From: Acanthaster planci
Taxonomy: Eukaryota; Echinodermata; Asteroidea; Valvatida; Acanthasteridae
Direction of reading: 5' to 3'
Assembly: GCF_001949145.1 (NCBI RefSeq)
Contig: NW_019091590.1
Span: 323,668-384,806, forward strand
DNA length: 61,139 nt
Shown: in pieces, positions 12,701 to 22,800 of the stretch
Numbering within the stretch: position 1 is the first letter of the stretch
Layout: each line of letters begins with the position of its first letter
Program-made: the position numbers and the translations under genes
The notes under the pieces: model-generated
Told to the model about the DNA's origin: nothing
What the model saw: only the letters and a program-made list of their open reading frames with translations
Databases searched by the model: none

Positions 12701-14946
12701 ATATGTAAGAATACATGTACTCACACTGGTTGGTGGGGGGGTGGCTAGGCACCACAGGTGATTTTTGCGAGAAGCTTCGTATGCAGTTTTTGCTTGGGCA
12801 CTGGACGCACAGTTGGCATGGGGTTCAAGTATATGTTTCTATTCTCAAGCAAGTCCACAAGGAGCAACCGTCAAGGGCTCCAATCTGCATATGCACGTTT
12901 TTACACATACTGCACTAAATATTTATGTAGATGCAAAATTACTGATATTTAACCCTAACCCCTTAGGGTGTATGTAAAATGGTATTGAAATTGGAGGATT
13001 TGGGAGTGTTAGGGTTAATGTTCGGTGCAGGTTCATTTCTTTGATGATTCAAGCTTTACTTGTGGACAGCGCCAGTGAAAGCTACAAAACACCATAGTTG
13101 GCCCGAAAAATATTTTCTTGAAAAAGAAGCTTTGTTAAACTTTTTGCATTGCAGCATTTACTGCTCAAGTACATCAATATTCCATTTGTCACCTAGGAAT
13201 CATATTAGAAGCTGAAGTTCTTTCCAACTTCTGAAACAACAGTAATTGTGACAAACCATGATTTTCAAATATTTGTATAGTGTTGTGTTATTGATACACA
13301 TTCTATTGCATTGACATGAAATCACTGTATCACTTTTAATCACTTTCATAATCTTGCTTTTTTTAAAACTTTTTTTTTTCTTCTTTTCAAAAGGCCGTCG
13401 CAGAAGGGATGTCCCTCTTGATGGTACGTGTTTGCAATAATTTTAGATCAATAATGAACCGTTCCCTTTTGACGATCACATAAATCAAATGTTACATTGT
13501 ACAAATAATGCGTGTTCCTTTATGTATTGGTAAGATTTATTTAATCAGATGACCGAGAGAATCGTCCTTTCCACATTGTGAAGCCCAGTAAAATGAAAAG
13601 ATCCCATTTGTTGCTGAATATTTGATTTTTTAGATATGATTGGATGCAATCTCAATCCCCAAACTGTACCATACATGTACATGTAACAAGCCCTCTCATT
13701 GTTAAAAAGACCAGGAATCCTTTTACAAATTTTTAAAGCAGTATACACATAAAATGTTAAGCACACAACAGTCAGAGATGATTATGGATATAGTTTAAAC
13801 AAGAATATATCAATATGATATTGATATATGATACCGTAGTTTTACGGTATTAACATGCAGAGGCTGAATTCTCTTTGCATACACAGAAATGTATAAAACG
13901 ACAAAATTTCTCTCTTGATTACGATCCCCAGTTTTGAATTACCTCAACTGAATTTTGCACAGATAAGGGGTTTCTAAACCAATTTTGACATTAAAAAATG
14001 TTCTCTTGCTCTTGCCTGTAATTTCAATCAATCTGCTCTCCAACTTCCCAGGGGACTACTCACTGTGTGATGAATACCCTTGCTACAACAATGCCACTTG
14101 CATCTCTGGTGTGGACGAGGAGCATGGCGAATACATGCGCTGTGACTGTGCACCTGGTTGGACAGGACCCAGCTGCGAGCGCGGTAGGCATCCAGATTTG
14201 CCCCGTTTTTGCCACCAGAGACAAAGCTTACATGTATTTGATTTGGTTTTTAAAAGAAAAAAAACTTCAAAGCACTCTACCAGAAATCTATCGCATGCGT
14301 GTCGAATGATAAAACTTGACCACTGCTTTGGCACTTCACACGAGTGTGAACTTCCAACCTATGCAGGCGGGGAGTTTATATTGCAATGGTCCATTGGTTT
14401 TGGTGAAAATTTGTTGGTAATGATTGTGACCTGTGACTTTTTGGGGGGTGGGATATTGTATTTTTTCTCTGTACATAATTGGCAGCTGTTCAAGCATGTT
14501 GGGTGCAAAGAATTGAAAAAATAAAGAAAAGGACAGCTTTAACTATTTGATAGTGCAAAAGTGAATTGGACATTATGCAACATTCTGGTGAAATTCAATG
14601 GAGTTGAAGTGCATTCAACATTGGTCAGTTTGTGGCATGAATACAGGCATGGACATTACAGGCTCACGATCATGACAGGTTGAATGATGACATTTCCTTC
14701 TCACCAGCAGCGAATGGCGAGATGATTCCATCAGATGCGGACCACCCCCCTTCCTGGATGGACGACCCCCCAGCCTGGATTGATCGCTCTCTGGCCCGCT
14801 TGGGCAAGGAGAACCTGGGCATGCACTGGACGATGGTGGCAGTGATCGCTGTCTTGGCCCTGGTGGTCATGACGATGGCCTGTGGCTTCATGCAGCTTGT
14901 TCCTCGCAAGAGGGGCCGCATCGATGATGTCAAGCTTATCCACTAG
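478..14946 (+). CDS. HYR/EGF-repeat single-pass membrane protein (3' part of gene)
   Basis: Ten exons are modelled: 478-729, 2143-2263, 4472-4582, 7937-8059, 8738-9007, 10859-10978, 12032-12118, 13394-13423, 14052-14183 and 14708-14946. They encode about 490 residues: HYR, EGF, EGF, EGF, HYR, EGF, a short EGF-like unit, a tetra-arginine cleavage site, EGF, one transmembrane helix and a ~15-residue basic tail. Every internal exon has AG/GT borders, a length divisible by three (apart from one N) and phase 1 at both ends, the usual pattern for extracellular modules. HYR domains are immunoglobulin-like adhesion modules known from hyalin and polydom proteins; EGF units bind ligands or calcium. The likely role is adhesion or reception at the cell surface; the ligand is unknown. 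The signal peptide and further domains lie upstream. The stop codon is at 14944-14946. No specific orthologue is recognised. Confidence 0.85.
2143..2263 (+). CDS. Exon: EGF-like domain 1
   Basis: Acceptor TTTCAG precedes the exon and donor GTATGT follows it. It reads [16 protein letters not shown] and then CTCP, a standard EGF cysteine pattern. The single ambiguous base (N at 2233) adds one nucleotide and breaks the frame. Without it the exon would be 120 nt, phase 1-1, and would continue with the usual GFSG.NC ending. The break is therefore probably a sequencing or assembly artefact. Confidence 0.82.
3070..3345 (+). repeat. tRNA-derived SINE
   Basis: An A-box-like stretch (TATTGGTAGAGTATGC, near 3085-3100) is followed ~30 bp later by a B-box-like AGATTTGAATCC at 3121-3132. 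A tail with AATTATAAAGTGCTTGGAAAT and GGCAAGTACTACATAAAT then follows. This is the layout of a tRNA-headed SINE with a conserved 3' domain. It sits in an intron of the HYR/EGF gene. Confidence 0.55.
4472..4582 (+). CDS. Exon: EGF-like domain 2
   Basis: The exon has 37 codons, with acceptor GATGCAG and donor GTCAGA. It shows six EGF cysteines: [13 protein letters not shown], then [14 protein letters not shown]. No calcium-binding D/N-x-D/N-E signature is visible at its start. Confidence 0.85.
4800..7440 (-). mobile_element. Degraded LTR-retroelement-like remnant inside an intron
   Basis: Two diverged copies of a ~300-bp sequence lie in the same direction at about 4919-5220 and 7137-7440. They share CCTTCCATGCTTGTCA, CTATCCAACTCATACA, AATAAACAACAGGACAGGATTCT-type and TCTCAATACCAGCACT blocks. 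A third partial copy lies at 4808-4845. On the minus strand between them are broken open stretches, 7166-6777 and 6541-5993. One is rich in Lys, Glu and Gln (likely coiled coil, read near 6830-6700) and one is rich in Pro, Gln and Ser, as in many Gag-like proteins. No reverse transcriptase, protease or integrase motif is visible. The remnant could be a deleted BEL/Pao or Gypsy element or another composite repeat; the family is an inference. Confidence 0.4.
5770..5895 (+). repeat. Degenerate GAGACC hexamer array
   Basis: The motif GAGACC and its variants (GAGACTGAGACC, AAGACCAAGACC) recur about ten times in ~120 bp. This is a diverged hexanucleotide microsatellite within an intron. Confidence 0.7.
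7937..8059 (+). CDS. Exon: EGF-like domain 3
   Basis: The exon has 41 codons, with acceptor TTTGCAG and donor GTATGT at 8060. It reads [17 protein letters not shown], then [14 protein letters not shown], six cysteines in the standard EGF spacing. The upstream GT at 8055 is rejected as donor because it would break the phase 1-1 rule. Confidence 0.87.
8738..9007 (+). CDS. Exon: HYR domain 2
   Basis: The exon has 90 codons, follows a T-rich tract and TTGGTAG, and ends before GTAAAC. It contains [30 protein letters not shown] and [15 protein letters not shown]. The VTDGAG...C segment is the classic HYR ending (A/T-D-x-A/G-G-N..C). It is closer to the first HYR exon than to generic HYR units, indicating local duplication. 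Confidence 0.85.
9240..9535 (+). repeat. tRNA-derived SINE
   Basis: A B-box-like GGGTTCAATTCC lies at about 9299-9310. It is followed by CTACCTGATTCCTTGGGTTT and GGGATTTTCTTCCCACCTCT. The same ordered blocks occur inverted at 31745-31975, so both are members of one SINE family. Confidence 0.55.
10859..10978 (+). CDS. Exon: EGF-like domain 4
   Basis: The exon has 40 codons, with acceptor CTTTCAG and donor GTAAGT. It reads [17 protein letters not shown], then [14 protein letters not shown]. The usual aromatic-Gly turn (GFxG) is replaced by VWVG, but all six cysteines are present. Confidence 0.86.
12032..12118 (+). CDS. Exon: short EGF-like domain
   Basis: The exon has 29 codons, with acceptor TCTCCAG and donor GTATGT. 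It reads [13 protein letters not shown], then FVCGPPS. Only four of the six EGF cysteines are visible, and the exon is ~11 codons shorter than its neighbours, so this is a truncated EGF-like unit. Phase 1-1 and clean splice sites argue that it is a real exon. Confidence 0.72.
13394..13423 (+). CDS. Micro-exon: tetra-arginine (furin-type) cleavage site
   Basis: This is a 30-nt exon, phase 1-1, with a pyrimidine-rich acceptor ending AAAAG and donor GTACGT. It encodes RRRRDVPLD preceded by a Gly formed at the junction. R-x-x-R is the minimal proprotein-convertase (furin) site. It lies just before the membrane-proximal EGF domain, so cleavage would separate most of the ectodomain from the membrane stub. 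Use of the exon is inferred from splice sites and phase only. Confidence 0.65.
14052..14183 (+). CDS. Exon: membrane-proximal EGF-like domain
   Basis: The exon has 44 codons, with acceptor TTCCCAG and donor GTAGGC. It reads [16 protein letters not shown], then [15 protein letters not shown], a full six-cysteine EGF domain with a longer middle loop (VDEEHGE). NNAT is a potential N-glycosylation sequon. Confidence 0.87.
14708..14946 (+). CDS. Terminal exon: transmembrane helix and cytoplasmic tail
   Basis: About 78 codons end at a TAG stop. A Pro/Trp/Asp-rich juxtamembrane segment ([13 protein letters not shown]) leads to a ~20-residue hydrophobic helix ([20 protein letters not shown]). The positively charged PRKRGR then begins a short tail ending DDVKLIH. 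The stop-transfer charge makes this a type I membrane protein. The acceptor is a tandem CAGCAG, so the exon may start at 14708 or 14711, with or without one Ala, in the same frame. Confidence 0.85.
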
Positions 14947-15692
14947 GCTTGGGTGCTGCAGCATAGTAAAACAATATGCACAAAACTTGGATACAAATGG
15001 ATCGATAAAGGCATCCAAGTTTCTGCATCTCCTCTTTTTATCCCCACATCAAAATGCGACAATGTTATGAAAATATGTAACAAAAATAATCCTACAGCAG
15101 ACATTGAAGCCTGACAATAACAACGGTGACACATTTGTAACGTGTCCTGTCTCTGAAGCCATTCTAGATTAAAAAAAACGTTATTGGCAAAAAGCCTGCA
15201 TGAACAGGTGCTTGTTGATTTCCTGTAAGAAAGAAAAGTTTTCTGATTCCAAAGCCGAGGCGCCACACTGTTTAAGGCTTGGTCACCCAAACTGAACAGA
15301 CAAGCTGGGGGGAATGGAAGAGAGACTACTGAATGACCTCCAGCTCAAGTCTGACAATTCAAAGCTGTAGTTAGGTTTTTGCATGTAAGACAGGCAGAAC
15401 TAGTGTTTTAAATATGAGAATGATCTTGTATTCTGTATCAGTTAGTAAATTCTGTGAAGAAAAGGTCAGGGAGCTCATTCCGTTTGACCAGTAAGCAGAC
15501 AATCAGCAGCATTGTCTACCAACTGCAAGTTATTGAAGGTGTTTTGAAAAGACCATGAACAGAAATCAAAAACAAAAGAACAACTCAAAATATTCAGAAC
15601 TGAAATAAACATTGCCTTGGCTTCTAATATGCACGTAACAAAGCGACTGCTGTTCAGTTTTCTACATGTATTCTTTTTTTTTGTACTGTAGA

Positions 15693-15698
15693 AATAAA
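15693..15698 (+). terminator. Candidate poly(A) signal (AATAAA)
   Basis: AATAAA lies ~750 bp after the stop codon of the HYR/EGF gene in AT-rich sequence. It is plausible for the 3' UTR end, but other weak signals exist downstream. Confidence 0.4.
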
Positions 15699-18658
15699 AA
15701 TGTATTAATTGGATGTGAAATGGAATTTAGTGAGCGGAAACTGGCAGCTCATCTGTGAATCAGTAGTTCATTTTCTTAAAGAGAATTGTTTAAGACTTCA
15801 AAGAAAAGCTTACTTGTTTGTTCTTCAATCTGCATTTTACCGTTTGCTGTAGTGGATTGCAAAGATTTGTTGGATTGCCTTTTTATTTTTCATACTAAAC
15901 AACTCATAATGTGATTATTCAGTTGCGTAGTCAAGTTTAAAGCTTACACATGTAATTTTTACAATAGATTTTAGTATATAAGTTGCAGTAAACACAGTGG
16001 AATGATTTAGTTGGAGTTTCTTTGGTAATGAAATGTTTTATTTCTGTAAGACTGGTCTTAATGAAAGGTATATTGTGCAAACGTGTGGAGTATTCTGTAG
16101 AGTGGTGAAGCTTGTGCTGTAAGATATCAGTGCTTGAAATGTTTGAAAATGCTGGTTTGATTTAAGCAAACAACGTCTTCTTGATGCCCAAGAGATTTGA
16201 GAAAGCAGTAAACCAGCTGGGCTGAAATATTGAACCATTCTATTGCAGCCTCGGCAAGTCATTAAAATCAAGTATGTTTTTCAAACAATCCCTTCACACA
16301 ATACGAGTACACACAAGGATTGTGCCTGTTTGGGATATAAATCACATTTAGTAATTACTGTACAAACTGCTTCACTATTACATGTACACATATTTCACAT
16401 AGTGCTCCAGAAATTATGATAGTTTACAACTGGTGTGTGGAAATCATTCTTTTAACTGTTGAATTTTATGGTGTAGGGAGTAAAAATTTATACATATATT
16501 AAAGTTATTGGGTTTAAAATTATCTTCAACCAGATCAATAATTTGGCACTGACGTTTCGATGAATGAGAAAGTTTATGCTATCACCTTCCTCCTATTGTC
16601 ATTTCTGTGAGCAAAAACACACTTTTAACGAGGCGATTAGTGTTTTATAACCAATGCCATTTTTATATACATGCTTATTATTATTGTTTGCAGACTGGGT
16701 AATAAAGGACATGCGATAAAGTCAACAAGAATTCACTGTCACTACTTCCCGTATGATTTGTCAAATGAAGTGTATGGGTACATGTCCACGTGTATGTTCA
16801 TGGCATTAACTTGGGGTGGGCGTTTACATGTACATGTATATTCCCCCCCCTTACCTTGTTTCTCCGCCCCCTCCCCTTTTCAATATTACTCTTGCCATGA
16901 TGGTTTGCAAGAACTCAACAATGCTACTGACCAGAAGAATGATGAGGTTTTTATCCGTTTGACAGCTTTTCAATATGAGTTCAACTCAAAGCTAGACTTG
17001 CAAATGCAGTCTGGGTCAAATTGAGGCTCTGAAATGAATTCCAGCTCTGTAATTACTCCCTTCAAGTTAAATCACCTTAAAAGCAAGTTCCACATTCCAA
17101 ATTACAATGTACCTTGGGGTGTTTCAAATAATTCATACATCTTATACTCAAGACAGTCAACTTGGTGTACCGAGCACTCTCAGAACAATGTCATGAGGAG
17201 CAAAACCATAAGTCCAAATTGTCTAGAACTCTCATTTTTCCTAGTCATTCCAGTCATTTTACCATAATATTTCTGTTACGCTGGCAAAACTTTTGTTCCT
17301 CGTCATGTTAGAGCTGATGGTGATGATCAATAAATCACTTAATAATGCTCCGCTGTTCAGAAACTGTATTTAGTGTTCACACTTTGGCACAGAAAACCAG
17401 CCTATGCCCGAGGCATTTACATGTACCCAGGGATCAATTTCTTGAACACAAAAACACGGGTGATTTTAAACATTTTATGAATTTTGGTGGAGAACAGAAC
17501 TGCACATGTAAATGCAGATCAAGCAACACAGATTTTGCCCACATATCCTCTTTTCAAACAAATTTGTTAGGTTTACATGTAGGGCAATATGATGTCAGTA
17601 CATATATGTGGAGCCTATCCTTCCCACTGGTACTATGCATTCCAAGCTTGTAAATGTGAATCTTTTTGCACCTTCAAAAAAAAGACAATCTTTCACCAGT
17701 TACCTGGAAAAACCCTTCTATTATTTACACGCACATACATGTAACCAATCCTGCACTGTAAGTATCCTGTGTAACTCTGGATTCAAAATACCCATTGGAC
17801 CAGTGAATTTAACGTCAGTCGTGCAACATCGACACCCAAACAAGTATGGCAGTCTGTTTTTTTTCCTAACATACATGTACAGAATTTATAACTTTTTTTT
17901 CTAACATATTTATTGTATAAAAAAAACTTGTGCAAGCTTAAATTTGAGGTAAACTTATATACTTGTACATGGATATGTGTTACACAACTTTTGAGGCAGT
18001 ACATAGTGTGAGATTTGTAGCATGCCCTGGTCTGGAATTTCATGAGATACCACTGGCCCTGTGGTCCAGTCCGTTAAACGAAATATGACCCCTGTATCCA
18101 AGACACACCTGAGGAGCACACAAACACTTGAAGCCCTCATCAGTCTAGAAGCTGTGATTACATACTGTCCTCCCCCCCCCATTTAAAATGGAATGAATCA
18201 AAAGGACCCCGGGGCAAGCTTGCCCTCTGAATAAAATAATAAACGTAAAGATATGGGGGAAAAAGAAATAAAAGTGAAAGAAACCAAAACAACTGATCCC
18301 CCACATACCTACCTCAGTACTGACCCTTATTAATAGTCATTATATGTAAATTTGCTACTGATGAGCAAAAACGTACTGCTAACAACCATGAAGTCATGCT
18401 ACCTACACACCATGCACAAAGCAAAATAACAGAAAATAAACAGTTCATAAACTACTGCATGTAATTAAAATACATGTAAATGTATTTCCCCATAGTTAAT
18501 TATCAATCTGCCCATCCAACACAATCACTCCACTGGAAGCATTGACACCCACAAAAATTCAGCCTATTTTATGACACCTTTGATGTAAATATTATACATT
18601 AACCGATAAACGTATACATTTACATTAGGTTCTTGAGCCTTGTCCTATTAGCAAGGCA

Positions 18659-18757
18659 TTGACAAAAATAGAATTATACAATCAATGCTCTGAAATATCT
18701 TATTGCCAGTAAATAAGATAATTCAGAGCACCGATTGTATAATTATAGTTTTGTCAA
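18659..18757. repeat. Near-perfect 46-bp inverted repeat with 7-nt loop
   Basis: The left arm is 18659-18704 and the right arm 18712-18757. The arms match at 41 of 46 positions when one is reverse-complemented. The size and short loop resemble a microRNA precursor or a minimal foldback MITE. The sequence alone does not show transcription. Confidence 0.75.
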
Positions 18758-19894
18758 TATTCTGATCACGATGCTACGCAGCCCTTTCATATTTCTCTAC
18801 AGGGCATAGGTTTGACTCCGACATTCCAGTCCATTCCAACATTTTCCCCACAACCTGACGGACAGCACCAAATAAACAATGCTCTGGAAAGCTATGCATT
18901 GAGAATTTCGCTTGCCAGGTTGTCTACTTCAAATATTCATGCATCATTATAAAAGGCACTTGACAGAAATTAATGTCAGGTTGAGCACTTTCATAAAAGG
19001 CCTTTGCCAACTCTTCCTACATTACATCCCGAACTCTAATTCTCATATAGCCAAATTTCCTTATACGTAAACATGTACATGTTTGTCATCAGAAAACCAC
19101 TGAGAAATAACACTAATCAATATTCCTAATTAAACAGGCCTCTTCTTTGTACTTTTCATAACATAACATCTTATTTGAAAATAACGCTTTGTACATAAGT
19201 GAATAAGAAACAAAAAATTAAATCATCAAATCCAGGATGAACCACTTCGTTAAACTTTAATGTGTACATGTACATGTATATACATACGTGGACTACAGAA
19301 ATGCGACATTATTTTGACCCAGTAAATGTGATAGTTCTCCCCTAATGCCTTTTACACACAATTGTGCGCATGACTTATTCACTTCAGCACTCTTTAGTAC
19401 ATGATGGGGGCAGGTCAAGAACCAAGTGTATGGGCGAGGGGGGCAAAAACTGGGGGAGGGAGCTTTGTGGATATCTTCATGCATTCTTTAGGGTCTTTCA
19501 CAGATTAGAGCTTAACTTTGGAGCTTTAACCAAACTTCGAGGAGAGGAAATGAAGCGCAGTAGACCCCTGACATAATGACCACTCTTAAATTCCCCTGAA
19601 GTCCCAAGTCTCCTTAATTCTGTTTCTTTCTTCATCCAATCCTTTTACGACAAGGTTCTGGATATAACAGGATAAATCGGTTAGTCCTACATATAGCAAC
19701 ACTGTGATGAGAGTTACCTGTAGAACGAAAAAGATATTCTATTTCTATACACCGTACATGTCAATTTAATCCCAAGCCTCCCAAATGGCCTCTATTTTGT
19801 GGGGGCTGGGGGTCGCCCCCATTTGAACCCCTACCCCATCCACCAATGATGCATGTACCTGTGTTTCATACTAGAATGAGTTAATCTCTTACTT

Positions 19895-22800
19895 CTACCA
19901 TAGTACAAGTTCTTGGATGGTCTGTTCCACAGAGCCAGCGTTTGCTGTTGGCACCTGTACCTCCGTCACCTGCACTCCACTCCCTAACGGCAGCTCCTTG
20001 CCCTCGGCCATCTGTTTGGGGCTCTCCTGTTCTTGGCCTGTGCTCTGGGTGGACACGGCATGGGCCAGCTTGCACAGGTAACTGGCTGCCTGGTTTTCCT
20101 TGTGGTCTTGCAGCTCTTCAGGGGCCTGCTGGAGGCCAGCTGTGGCCGGATCGTCGTCACTGCCAGCCTTGGTCCCTGAAGGAGCAACTGCTGTCGCGGC
20201 CTGCACCAGACTGTTGAGCAGCAGGTGCGTGCCCAGAATGGGCAGGTCCTCCACATGAGCGACGGCGGATGAGGCGGGGACGTCCTTAGCAGCGAGCGTG
20301 CTCTCTTGGAAAGGGACGACTGTGGCAGAGGGCTGATGGGAGCCGCTGTTCAGCGTCCCCGCGTCCTGGGCATCTTGGAACTCGTGGACAATGGTGATGA
20401 TTTGAGGCTGCTGGATGATAGGTGCTTCGCTGTGTTGGACTTGCTTCTTCTTCTTGGGCCCCGGTTTGCCATACCTTGCTTCTGCGATATCTTTGTATGC
20501 GTCACCTTTCTCACGATGAAACTGCATGTGCTTCCACATATTTCCACTATATGCAGTCGACCAACCACATGGGCACTTGAAGGGCCTTATGCCCCTGTGC
20601 TTGGACATTATATGCTCATTGACAACTTTGTTAGTTGCACCTACAAATAAAAACAAAATACAAGCACAGTGCTTTACGTAAACTATCAATAAAAAAAGGC
20701 ATTCAGAAAACCAAAAGAATCTCAACACACAATAAATAATGTCCATGTAAAGAATGCACATCTACATGAAACTTACATCTGGGTAGTAAAGCTACACATT
20801 CTCACAAATTTCATTAAAAAGTGCTGATATGCGCGCGCAACTGTAGGTTTTTGCTATCATCACGTACCATAGAAGTGGCCTATACGGCAATGCTTGGCCA
20901 CCATTGCTGCAAGCCAGTTCCTTTGTCTATCAATGCATTGCACAAAACAACGCCTGACCTTGAAGTGGTTCTACTTTTATTTGTTATTCAACTCCCACCA
21001 GTAGTTTACTTTCTGCTAGTTACCCCACCGTCATGCACCTATCACGTTATTTCTTTTTTCACTTTTTACATGTTCACACTCAGAATCCATTTTGCCACTA
21101 GTTACCTCTGTAATCACACTCTGAACACTTGACTGGCTTCAGTCCTGCGTGGGTTCGCATGTGCAAGATCAAGTTGTTCTTGGTGCCGCTCGCGTAACAG
21201 CACATGGAGCATCGGAACTGGCGATGTTCTGTGTGCACGCGCATGTGATACTTCAAGCTTTTCTCTTTCCTACCAACGTAATCGCATTTGTCGCATTTGT
21301 ATGACCGCCACGTATCCACGTCCTTGTATGGGTCGCCATTCCAGAGCAGATTGTGCTGGAAGCGCATGTGGTCCTTCAGCACAATTTTGTCAGCACACCG
21401 GTAATCGCAGTGTTGGCAGTGGACGGTTTTCTGCTCCTCTGTGGCGTGCACGCGCAGGATGTGGACTTTGAGGTTGTAGACAGTCGACATCAGCTTCCCA
21501 CAAACCTCGCACATGCATGGCTTGGTATCCTCATGGGTCAGGAGATGCTTCTTGTAGTCGTAGTGACGGTCCCCCGCATACTTGCACAGCTCGCACCGGT
21601 AGACCTTGAGAAGCCGTCGATGCTTCTCTTTCATGTGCGCCCGGAGTTTGGTGCAGTCGTCCACAATGATTCCGCACTCTGCGCACTTGACGCTGTCGCT
21701 GCCCTCCACGGTGTGCAGGGCGATGTGCGCGTCCATGTTCTCAATGGAGATGTACTTGGCCTCGCACACGGAGCAGGAAGGCAGCCAAGCAATCTTGTGA
21801 AACTTTTTTCTGTTGCGAATCTTTTTCACCGCTTCTTCCTCCGTGGTTCCGGCATCCACATACTCCTCCATTCCCTTGCTCAGTTTCTTCCTGATGGCCG
21901 CTCTTTTGGCTACAAGGTCAGCTTCCTCTGAGGGCAGACTCTCCTCACTGGCCTTGTCTTTTCTGGACTGCTCCTCTGCTTCTCCTACTTCGACCAGTGA
22001 CTCGTCTTGCTCTGAGACATTTTCCTGGATGGCCTTTGGTTGGATGTGGTCACGCAGCACGTGGCGTTTAAGGCCCCACAGGATGGTGAATGGGGCTGAG
22101 CATCCGGGCCAATCACACAGCAGCAATGGTTTGGCAATTTCCTGGTGGTCGTTATAGATGTGGCACCTCATGTTTCGCCACTGAGAATGCATGTGATTAC
22201 AATGAGGACACTTGAAGCCAGTGTAGTTCTTCATGTGACACTGTTCGTGAAGTTTCATCTCAACAGGCGGCAGCTGGGAATTACAGTTGGCATTCTTGCA
22301 GGTCTCCATTATGGATTTCCGGTTCTGAGACCATTTTTCGTACCACTGCTGCAGCTCGTCATCCATCTTTTTCTTGAGTTCGGTAGCCTTTACTTTTGAA
22401 CCTTTCACTACCTGTGTCTGCTTGGTTCTCCTGGATTTACGGCTTGCAGTCTGCTTGTCACCACCTGCCTTCGCTCCCGCAGGCCCTGGCTTGCCCGCAG
22501 TACCTTTGGTAGGTGACACTTTCGGCTGCTTCCTCTGGGGCTGGTCGTTATCAAGCAGAACAAAGTCTTCAAATTTGCGCTTCATCTTGTGTTTCCGGAG
22601 TTCTCTTCCAACAGCATGGACTGTTTGACTGATTTCCTTGACAGCGCTGGCCTGTTGGTGCCTCCGAACGCTTTTGGGAGTCTTGGCTACAAGTAAAATT
22701 GGAAAAGAAAATTCTGCACTTCATAACTTTTGAAAAACATGAGAAACTGGAAAGAGTGCAAGCCTTTTACAACCATCACTGCAAAGTGTTAGCGCCTCCG

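Larger units (their letters stand above)
14947..19894. other. 3' UTR and convergent intergenic spacer
   Basis: No coding exon was recognised between the stop codons of two convergent genes. The stretch is AT-rich. It holds the candidate poly(A) signal at 15693, several ACATGTACATGTA motifs (for example 16825-16838, and one near 19263) and the long hairpin at 18659-18757. Confidence 0.6.

Noticed and set aside
13803-13860. Two small palindromes (ATATATCAATAT..., ATACCGTA...)
   Set aside because: Short AT-rich stems common in such introns; no sign of function.
14200-14524. Long read-through of the membrane-proximal EGF exon
   Set aside because: It continues past a good GTAGGC donor into AT-rich sequence; the domain ends at the donor.
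19942-20650. Plus-strand open frames opposite the zinc-finger C-terminus
   Set aside because: Their composition mirrors the Gln/Ala-rich coding strand; there is no independent evidence.
21353-22157. Plus-strand open frames of 100-190 codons
   Set aside because: They are shadows of the GC-rich zinc-finger exon on the other strand and have no domain character.
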